Assembly (NCBI GenBank): GCA_964348015.1
Contig: CAYGBC010000050.1
Location: 186,001 to 250,000, forward strand
Reading direction: 5' to 3'
DNA length: 64,000 bases
Source: SOIA01 sp964348015
Lineage (GTDB): Bacteria > Acidobacteriota > Aminicenantia > Aminicenantales > Aminicenantaceae
Shown: positions 58,127 through 64,000 of the stretch, piece by piece
Layout of the letters: every line of letters starts with the position of its first letter
How positions within the stretch are numbered: position 1 is the stretch's first letter
The notes under the pieces: model-generated
Seen by the model: only the letters and a program-made list of their open reading frames with translations
Told to the model about the DNA's origin: nothing
Databases searched by the model: none
Translations under genes and position numbers: made by a program

Positions 58127-58399
58127 GTGAAAGATTTAAAAGTGGAAGTCATAGAAGTGAAAGAGAGGTGTGGGGCCAAACATAAAGCAGGGGACATCTT
58201 CTTCATAAGAGGTGAAGGAACGATCGAGATTCCTGAGAAAAAAAGAGTCTGTGTTTACGCTCTCAACAGTCTTTTTCCATTTTTAACCACCAAGCAGAGA
58301 GAGGACGAGCTGACTCATGATGATTGGGTGGCTGAAACAGAAATCCTTTGCTGTCCCGATCCCAATGGAGTTGTTTTTAAAGTAACTCCTCTTTCATAG
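58127..58399 (+). CDS. TIGR04076 family protein
   Basis: This 90-residue cytosolic protein fits the TIGR04076 family of small cysteine-containing proteins. Conserved points are GAKHKAGDIFFI, CVYALNSLFPFLTTKQRE and CCPDPNGVVFKVTPL near the end. It has four cysteines (in RCGAKH, RVCVY and LCCPD). Family function is unknown. GTG start with AAAGGAGG. It is divergent from the ExbD gene and convergent with cstA, whose stop is 8 bp away. Confidence 0.8.
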   Translation: MKDLKVEVIEVKERCGAKHKAGDIFFIRGEGTIEIPEKKRVCVYALNSLFPFLTTKQREDELTHDDWVAETEILCCPDPNGVVFKVTPLS

Positions 58400-58407
58400 C
58401 CGCCCCT

Positions 58408-60060
58408 TTATTTTTGGCGGGAAAAAAGTATGGCCCGTGCCTCAAACACGATGATGGCTGCCAGGATTATCAGAATGACACTGACACATCCCAAAAGGTA
58501 GCTTTTTGCGATGAAAAAGTTATAGCCTTGGTAGAATAGGGCCCCGAGTGTAGTCAGCAGCATGAAGATCGCAGGATAGACCGTGTATTTTTTGGGTCTT
58601 TTGATGCCGACAAGATAGGAAGATACGACGATCAACGCCAGGGCTGCCACGAGCTGATTTGAAGCGCCAAAAACGGGCCATATCGCCTTATAGCCTTCCG
58701 TACCCCCCAACACAGCGGCAAACACCAAGATAAAGAGAGAAGAAACCCATCTGTTCTGAAGAGGTGGGAGTGATTTTCCGAGGAGTTCGGTCGTAATAAA
58801 CCGGCCGATCCGGGTTCCGGTATCAAGCGTTGTCAGAACAAAAGCGTTGAGCATGACCATGCCGAAGAATGTGCCGATAACCAGAGTCATGGCTGGGAGA
58901 GAAGACACGAGCTTTCCGTATCCCGTCGCGAAAGCCAGGATCGGATTTCCAAGAGTTGTCATGAAATACTGAAAACCGAACGGGCTTTCGATTCCTGAAG
59001 GATCCCAGATCATGGCGCTGGCTGCAATGAATATCACAAGCCCCGCTAAGGCTGCTTCTGTGACCATGCTTCCGTATCCGATCAGCTTGCCGCAGAGTTC
59101 ATCCGGAAGCTGTTTGGAGGTCGTCCCTCCGGCGACAAGACAGTGAAAGCCTGAAATAGCTCCACAGGCAATAATGACAAAAAGCATGGGCCAGAAAGGA
59201 CCTCCTGCGCTGTTGAAAGAGATGAAGGCAGGGGCGTTCAAAGACGGGCGCGCAACGATGAGACCGAGATACCCCAGCCCAAGGCCCAAAAAGAGGATCC
59301 AGGTGCTGATGTAATCGCGTGGCTGGAGAAGAAACCAAACGGGGAGAGAGGAGGCAAAAAGGCTGTAGATGATCAGGATAAAAAACCAGAATTTCTGGCT
59401 CGATAGTCCGAGTATCTGAGCCGGGAGGACGATCGGCACCAGGTTTCCAAGATAGATCAGGAAAAAAAGTGCGGCGAGCGAGATAAGAGTTCCGGCGAGT
59501 GTGTTGATATTTTTTTTATAGATCAGCCAGCCGAATGTCATGGCAATGAATATGAGACCGAATGTGGGGATGACGATTTCTGGCTGCGAGACAAGGGTCT
59601 GTGAAGCGACCACCGCAAACACAGCGATGACCAGAGCCAGCGCCATCCAGATAAAAACAGAGAAAATTATTTTTGTACGCGAGCCCAACGTGTTTTCTGA
59701 AATGTCCGCCAAAGATTTCCCCTTATTCTGGACGGATATCATGAGCGATGTGTAATCGTGGACAGCTCCCAGGAATATACTTCCGATGGCCACCCAGAGA
59801 AGTGCACCCAGCCAGCCGAAATACAGAACTCCCAGTAGAGGTCCAAGAATCGGGCCAGCTCCGGCGATGGATGAGAAGTGATGTCCAAAAAGAAGGGGTT
59901 TTTTGGCCGGGCAGTAGTCCACTCCGTCCTTCAATTCATGGGCCGGGGTGACACACGATTTATCCGGTTGGACGACTTTTTTTTCGATGAAGCTTCCGTA
60001 GACTTTGTAGCCCAGCATGAGCCAGGCAATGAGGATGAAGGCGATGATCAAGGTATTCAT
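58408..60060 (-). CDS. cstA: Carbon starvation protein CstA family transporter
   Basis: This 550-residue inner-membrane protein has about 15 hydrophobic segments and the CstA hallmarks: FGHHFSSIAGAGPILGPLLGVLYFGWLGALLWVAIGSIFLGAVHDY near the N-terminus and GAISGFHCLVAGGTTSKQL in the middle. Members take up peptides or pyruvate on carbon limitation. A TTGCAA-17-TATATT promoter lies upstream; the leader has no Shine-Dalgarno. It lies next to the second OPT gene on the same strand but with its own promoter. Substrate (peptide or pyruvate) cannot be decided. Confidence 0.92.
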   Translation of the reverse strand: MNTLIIAFILIAWLMLGYKVYGSFIEKKVVQPDKSCVTPAHELKDGVDYCPAKKPLLFGHHFSSIAGAGPILGPLLGVLYFGWLGALLWVAIGSIFLGAVHDYTSLMISVQNKGKSLADISENTLGSRTKIIFSVFIWMALALVIAVFAVVASQTLVSQPEIVIPTFGLIFIAMTFGWLIYKKNINTLAGTLISLAALFFLIYLGNLVPIVLPAQILGLSSQKFWFFILIIYSLFASSLPVWFLLQPRDYISTWILFLGLGLGYLGLIVARPSLNAPAFISFNSAGGPFWPMLFVIIACGAISGFHCLVAGGTTSKQLPDELCGKLIGYGSMVTEAALAGLVIFIAASAMIWDPSGIESPFGFQYFMTTLGNPILAFATGYGKLVSSLPAMTLVIGTFFGMVMLNAFVLTTLDTGTRIGRFITTELLGKSLPPLQNRWVSSLFILVFAAVLGGTEGYKAIWPVFGASNQLVAALALIVVSSYLVGIKRPKKYTVYPAIFMLLTTLGALFYQGYNFFIAKSYLLGCVSVILIILAAIIVFEARAILFSRQK

Positions 60061-60089
60061 CGTTTATCTAGTAGATCATAGTCAAAAAA

Positions 60090-60118
60090 AATATATTGGA
60101 TATCATGTGAATTTGCAA
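60090..60118 (-). promoter_or_regulatory. Sigma-70-type promoter of cstA
   Basis: On the minus strand: TTGCAA (60118-60113), 17-bp spacer, TATATT (60095-60090). The predicted start near 60083 gives a leader of about 23 nt. Confidence 0.45.
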
Positions 60119-60177
60119 GCCAATAGGAGTCCGAGTTCCAGTCAGTGGCTTTTTCTTAAAAGTCAGAATGAATTTTT

Positions 60178-62073
60178 TTATTTTCTATAACTTTTCCAAT
60201 AGAGAAAGGCCCCTAGCCCTATAAATGCAGCCAGAGCAGGAATACTGCCGAGGTCGAGACCTATTCCCTGTGGTTTTTGTTTCGTGATATAGGCGAGTAA
60301 TGCCACTCCAACCATAGTGATTCCCTCTCCCGCAATGAATCCCGAGCCCAAAAGAATTCCTTTTTCTTTTCGTTGAGTTTTGAGTTTTTCGTCCTTACCG
60401 GACCTTTTCTCTATGAGATGTCTGATAAATCCTCCGGCATATATTGGCGTCATCGTGGAGAGAGGAAGGTAAATCCCCACGGCGAACGGAAGCGAAGGAA
60501 TCCCAACAAGTTCTGCGACTATGGCAAACGCACCCCCGACCAAAACGAGCCCCCAGGGAAGATCTCCACCGAGAACGCCTTCGATGACCGTTTTCATCAG
60601 TGTGGCTTGAGGAGCAGCCAGTTCCGTTGTGCCAAATTTAAAAGTTTCCCCTAAGAGCCACACGATCCAGGCAATCGCAAATGCTGATGCCAAGACTCCG
60701 ATCAATTCAGACAACTGCTGTCTCCGTGGGGTGGCTCCGATGATGTAACCGGCTTTGAGGTCCTGCGAGATATCGCCAGCAATAGACGCGCTGATGGCGA
60801 CCACAGTCCCGACCGTCAATGCTGTGGCCATGCCCATTTTGTCGGTCCAACCCATGGCGAGAAACACAAGACTTGTTCCGAGGAGTGTGACGATGGTCAT
60901 TCCTGAGGTGGGGTTTGAAGTGACACCGACCATCCCGACTATTCGGGAGGAGACGGTCACGAAGCAAAACGCAAAGATGACGATACACACGGCCCCCAAG
61001 AGCCGGATCATAAGGGATGTCTGGATACCGAGGACCTGCGGAGCCAGGATGATTACAATTGCGACTATCATGATTCCGAATCCGAGAACCGGAAAAGGCA
61101 AATCAGTATCTGTTCTCTTCTTTTTGGCTTGGTCATTCTGCTTACTCAACCTGAAATCCTTAAAGCCGGATTTCAGAGCTCCGACCATTGTCGGCAGAGA
61201 TTTAATGACTGTGATGATTCCTCCGACAGCCACGGCTCCGGCGCCGATGACCCTTATGTACTTGTACCAGATGTCTTCCGCCGCCATCTGAGCAATCGGG
61301 AGTTCTGTCTCAGGGAACAGAGGGACATTGAGGTATTCTCCAAAATAGGCGATCAACGGTATCAGCCCTATCCAGGAAAGAATACCGCCGGCGACCATGA
61401 TCCCTGCGATCCGTGGTCCCAGGATGTAGCCGACCCCCAGGAGGGCGGGTGTGGCGTCCAGACCCAGTTCCGCTTTTTTGAGGACAGGCAGCTTGAGATG
61501 AATCTTTTCCGGCCAGAGTTTCAGGATGGCACTGATGGCTTTGTAAACGGCCCCGATCCCCAAACCAAAGAAGACGTTTCTCGCTTTAGCACCACCTTCC
61601 TCGGCTGAGATCAAAACCTGAGAAGCCGCCACTCCTTCAGGGTACGGAAGGACACCGTGTTCCTTGACGATCAGAGCTTTCCTGAGCGGGATCATGAACA
61701 GAACTCCGAGGATTCCTCCCAGGAGTGCTAGGCTGCCGATTTTGAATATGCTTGGATTGAATTTCCAGAGAAAAAGTGCCGGGATCGTGAAGATAATCCC
61801 TGACGCTAAAGAAGAGCTGGCCGAACCCGTGGTCTGAGCGATGTTGCAGTCGAGAATCGTGCTTTTGCCCAGAATGGGAGTTAATACTCTGAATACGGCC
61901 ACAGAGATCACAGCCAGCGGAATGGCCGTGGAGATCGTCAGTCCAACTCTCAAGCCAATGTAGGCATTGGCTCCACCAAAGACAACACCGAAGATGGCCC
62001 CAATGATGACGGCCTTAATCGTAAAATCTTTATAGGGAGTTTGGTCAGGCACATAAGGTTTGTGTTCTTCCAT
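60178..62073 (-). CDS. OPT family oligopeptide transporter (second paralogue)
   Basis: This 631-residue multi-pass protein matches the OPT family. The N-terminus DFTIKAVIIGAIFGVVFGGANAYIGLRVGLTISTAIPLAVISVAVFRVL and AQTTGSASSSLASGIIFTIPALFLW parallel the first OPT protein (45949-47964), and DISQDLKAGYIIGATPRRQQLSELIG matches its DMIQDWKVGHILGGTPWRMQ segment. About 16 hydrophobic helices are seen. It follows a degenerate nucleoside phosphorylase homologue after 100 bp on the same strand, behind an AAAGGA site. The substrate is unknown. Confidence 0.9.
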   Translation of the reverse strand: MEEHKPYVPDQTPYKDFTIKAVIIGAIFGVVFGGANAYIGLRVGLTISTAIPLAVISVAVFRVLTPILGKSTILDCNIAQTTGSASSSLASGIIFTIPALFLWKFNPSIFKIGSLALLGGILGVLFMIPLRKALIVKEHGVLPYPEGVAASQVLISAEEGGAKARNVFFGLGIGAVYKAISAILKLWPEKIHLKLPVLKKAELGLDATPALLGVGYILGPRIAGIMVAGGILSWIGLIPLIAYFGEYLNVPLFPETELPIAQMAAEDIWYKYIRVIGAGAVAVGGIITVIKSLPTMVGALKSGFKDFRLSKQNDQAKKKRTDTDLPFPVLGFGIMIVAIVIILAPQVLGIQTSLMIRLLGAVCIVIFAFCFVTVSSRIVGMVGVTSNPTSGMTIVTLLGTSLVFLAMGWTDKMGMATALTVGTVVAISASIAGDISQDLKAGYIIGATPRRQQLSELIGVLASAFAIAWIVWLLGETFKFGTTELAAPQATLMKTVIEGVLGGDLPWGLVLVGGAFAIVAELVGIPSLPFAVGIYLPLSTMTPIYAGGFIRHLIEKRSGKDEKLKTQRKEKGILLGSGFIAGEGITMVGVALLAYITKQKPQGIGLDLGSIPALAAFIGLGAFLYWKSYRK

Positions 62074-62173
62074 CTGCAGGTCCTTTCCGGGATTTTAAGC
62101 TGAGAAGCAGTCTACCATATAAAAATATTTTTTTCTAACCCTAATTCTGAGTCTCAGTTAGGCGGAATGATGT

Positions 62174-63388
62174 TTACACGGTATCTTTTATTCTCTCGAT
62201 GATCAGCGGCTGAAAAGGCGGAGAGTTTTCAGAAATCGTAAAGATTTCATGGAATTCATCATCTATCCGTGTGATGTGGGCTGGGCTGTCGAGATGCGCT
62301 TCAACAAGAATTTCGTCTTTTTGTATCCATTCGCCAGTTTTTTTCCGGAGGAGAAAACCGATTCCTCTGTTCTGAGAATGTTTGGAATCTCTGCCGCTGG
62401 ACATCAATTTGAGATAAAGGGAGTGGAGCTGACTCATGTTGATTGTATGTATGAAACCAGATTTACGGGATTTTATCTGTATTCTTTCAGCAGAGATCGG
62501 AAGGAGAGAATAATCGTCGGTGATTCCTGGATTCCCATTCTGGGCCTCGATGATCTGCTTAAATTTCTTCAGGCCCTTCCCCTCCGTAATAGCTTTTTTG
62601 AGGACTTCTTTGGCTTCACTCTTCGTTATTGTCTTGTCAGCCAGGAGAAGTATGTCTGAGCCCAATTCAAGCGTGAGTTTGAGCATATCCAGAGGACCCG
62701 ATCCTTTGAGGGTATCTGTGACTTCTTTGATTTCAAGGGAATTTCCCAGAGCGTTGCCGAGGGGCTGGTGAAAGGAAGTCAAGAAAATGGATGAGCTGAC
62801 CTGTATGCGATCCAGTGTGTCTTTAATCGCGGTGGCGAGATGGCGTCCCTCATGAATTTTGTGAACAGGACTTCCTTCTCCGATTTTAATATTCAAGACA
62901 ATCAGGCTGACTGGGTTAGCCTGAAGTCCGCTCATCAAAAAATTAAGAAGAGAATCTGTGGCTCCGTTATAAAAATTCGAGGCTTGAGCGGCAGATGTCT
63001 CCAAAGGTTCCTGATAAATCCCGGCTGGGGGTGAAAAAAATACAGCTCCAACCTCATGGAGTTGATCTTGAATATCTTTGGATATCCGCGCTGTCCTGAA
63101 TCCGGGAATGCAGCCGAGCTTTCGGGAGAGGTTATTCCAGAGAGCAAGACCATTCAGAGTCGGATGTTTGAATCGGAAAGCGGGGAGAGGCTCGGATATT
63201 TTTGGATACGCGACTCCTGCGGAGGAAACCAGCGGGGCCAGGACAAGATGCAGCTTGTCAACGGGGTCATCTGTTGAGTACACAGAGACAAGAGGTTCCC
63301 TGCCGGAAATGTGAGCGGATGTCTTTTCTAAAACGTCTCTGTTTTTGATGAAAGAACACACTTTTCTTGTGATCCTCTTAGGAGGCAT
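62174..63388 (-). CDS. Degenerate pyrimidine-nucleoside phosphorylase homologue (probable pseudoenzyme)
   Basis: This 404-residue protein aligns along its length with pyrimidine-nucleoside and thymidine phosphorylases, for example HQPLGNALGNSLEIKEVTDTLKGSGPLDMLKLTLELGSDIL and the C-terminal barrel RKKTGEWIQKDEILVEAHLDSPAHI. Yet key sites are changed: the phosphate-binding KHSTGGVGDK appears as VYSTDDPVDK (residues 36-45), the SGRGLGHTGGT region is unrecognisable, and the SIPLI-SI-SKK segment reads TDSLLNFLMSGL. The N-terminal helical domain is about 45 residues shorter than usual; an in-frame stop 17 codons upstream excludes an earlier start. The frame is intact, so it is probably a functional non-enzyme or an altered activity. 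It lies between an ACT protein and an OPT transporter. Confidence 0.72.
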   Translation of the reverse strand: MPPKRITRKVCSFIKNRDVLEKTSAHISGREPLVSVYSTDDPVDKLHLVLAPLVSSAGVAYPKISEPLPAFRFKHPTLNGLALWNNLSRKLGCIPGFRTARISKDIQDQLHEVGAVFFSPPAGIYQEPLETSAAQASNFYNGATDSLLNFLMSGLQANPVSLIVLNIKIGEGSPVHKIHEGRHLATAIKDTLDRIQVSSSIFLTSFHQPLGNALGNSLEIKEVTDTLKGSGPLDMLKLTLELGSDILLLADKTITKSEAKEVLKKAITEGKGLKKFKQIIEAQNGNPGITDDYSLLPISAERIQIKSRKSGFIHTINMSQLHSLYLKLMSSGRDSKHSQNRGIGFLLRKKTGEWIQKDEILVEAHLDSPAHITRIDDEFHEIFTISENSPPFQPLIIERIKDTV

Positions 63389-63478
63389 TGTGTTCTTAAG
63401 GCAAAGGCGGAAGAGCTTGAGGGATCTTTGACCAAATTAGAGATTATTCAACTCAAGGACGACCTGCATGAAAAGGGA

Positions 63479-63874
63479 TTAACCCAGAGTTTCCGCGGCT
63501 TTTTTATTGTTGTTCGTCTGAAACACCAAGAGAGCTCGTCCCCCTCCTATCGAGGTGCCATAGCAATAGTCAATGTCAATGGCGGCATTTCCAAGAAGAG
63601 CCCCGATTTCGGCTCCGGACCCTATGCGGTCCTCGATCTCCACAGTGACTACCTTTTTTGTTTTGACTTCGTATCTGAGCACTTTCAAAGCTTTCTCGGC
63701 TTTTTCATTATCAGAAGTGATAAGAAGAAACACTCCTTTTTCTCCTTGTGCATGAGCCCGCAATGCGCGAAGGTTAACACCCGCATTCGCAAGAGTTCCC
63801 AGCACACGTCCCAGGATACCGGGCTCGTTGGGTGTTATCACCTGAAGTTCTGTTTCTTCTTTGACGTTGTGCAC
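63479..63874 (-). CDS. Tandem ACT-domain amino-acid-binding protein
   Basis: This 131-residue protein holds two ACT-like ligand-binding repeats. The first (about residues 8-75) reads ELQVITPNEPGILGRVLGTLANAGVNLRALRAHAQGEKGVFLLI; the second (about 78-130) contains VVTVEIEDRIGSGAEIGALLGNAAIDIDYCYGTSIGGGRALLVFQT. ACT domains bind amino acids and usually regulate enzymes. Here there is no enzyme domain, so it is a free-standing sensor. The start is GTG at 63874 with a GGAGGA site. It heads a possible operon with the phosphorylase homologue and OPT transporter, consistent with amino-acid-responsive control of peptide uptake (inference). Confidence 0.85.
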   Translation of the reverse strand: MHNVKEETELQVITPNEPGILGRVLGTLANAGVNLRALRAHAQGEKGVFLLITSDNEKAEKALKVLRYEVKTKKVVTVEIEDRIGSGAEIGALLGNAAIDIDYCYGTSIGGGRALLVFQTNNNKKAAETLG

Positions 63875-63900
63875 TTTATCTCCTCCTTTGGCGAAAATGA

Positions 63901-63930
63901 ATTATACCAGAATCAATGCTTTAAACTCAA
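63901..63930 (-). promoter_or_regulatory. Sigma-70-type promoter of the ACT-domain gene
   Basis: On the minus strand: TTGAGT (63930-63925), 18-bp spacer, TATAAT (63906-63901). The predicted start near 63894 leaves a 20-nt leader with GGAGGA. Confidence 0.55.
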
Positions 63931-63957
63931 AGGAAATATGAGCCAAAGAGAAAGAAG

Positions 63958-63985
63958 TTGTTTTTTGTTATGGGATGGATATAAT
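63958..63985 (+). promoter_or_regulatory. Possible rightward promoter at the window edge
   Basis: TTGTTT (63958-63963), 16-bp spacer, TATAAT (63980-63985). It would serve a gene beyond the right edge, divergent from the ACT gene. Only the sequence resemblance supports it. Confidence 0.35.
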
Positions 63986-64000
63986 TGATGCGCACATAAA

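Noticed and set aside
58400..58420. CCGCC/GGCGG hairpin between the TIGR04076 and cstA stops as a bidirectional terminator
   Set aside because: The stem is only 5 bp with an 11-nt loop and there is no T-run on either strand.
63428..63988. 186-codon plus-strand frame at the right end
   Set aside because: It is the shadow of the ACT-domain gene on the minus strand, with no family resemblance or ribosome-binding site.

Overview
The window is a protein-dense bacterial chromosome segment of moderate GC content, with 50 complete protein genes and one cut by the left edge. I found no rRNA, tRNA, CRISPR array, insertion sequence or prophage. The gene content points to a Gram-negative, mainly anaerobic heterotroph living on peptides and amino acids: an ADP-forming acyl-CoA synthetase, a split B12-dependent methylmalonyl-CoA mutase, partial TCA modules, two OPT peptide transporters, a CstA carrier, an outer-membrane barrel protein, an ExbD protein and a full rod-shape operon. 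The style recalls deep-branching lineages such as Acidobacteriota/Aminicenantota, but I could not test the placement.

Layout. 1-5057: three adjacent minus-strand alkaline-phosphatase-superfamily phosphodiesterase paralogues predicted to act in three compartments. 5058-5378: a structured, possibly mobile repeat. 5379-8268: ADP-forming acyl-CoA synthetase and a two-domain protein disulfide oxidoreductase. 8468-10351: Tat-type DUF362 protein, nitroreductase, tiny membrane protein. 10359-15958: a tightly packed operon of opine-dehydrogenase-like enzyme, B12-binding mutase-like protein, TldD and TldE; this is the strongest candidate for an undescribed pathway. 16174-18584: nadC-nadB. 18872-23820: ileS-lspA-lgt-rluD. 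23976-26063: an EF-G paralogue. 26292-31319: outer-membrane barrel gene behind a good sigma-54 promoter, MFS carrier, ChaN-like PDZ protein, VanY-like peptidase. 31513-39477: TCA genes mdh-fumB(beta)-sucC-sucD, icd and divergent acnB. 39522-42947: SDR, EF-Tu-domain-II-like protein and the two mutase subunits. 43013-47964: M23 peptidase, fmt/def, PqqD-like protein and OPT transporter. 48138-53447: mreBCD-mrdA-rodA. 53705-60060: fused radical SAM/DUF2344 protein, acyl-CoA dehydrogenase, ExbD, TIGR04076 protein, CstA. 60178-63874: ACT protein, a degenerate pyrimidine-nucleoside phosphorylase homologue and a second OPT transporter.

The genes fit one economy: peptides are taken up (OPT, CstA), amino-acid carbon flows through acyl-CoA dehydrogenase, methylmalonyl-CoA mutase and succinyl-CoA ligase into malate, and ATP is made by the ADP-forming acyl-CoA synthetase. 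Many genes have readable sigma-70-type promoters, usually with 17-bp spacers. Several put the start codon only 7-10 bases after the -10 box, which implies leaderless mRNAs. No convincing intrinsic terminator was found by eye.
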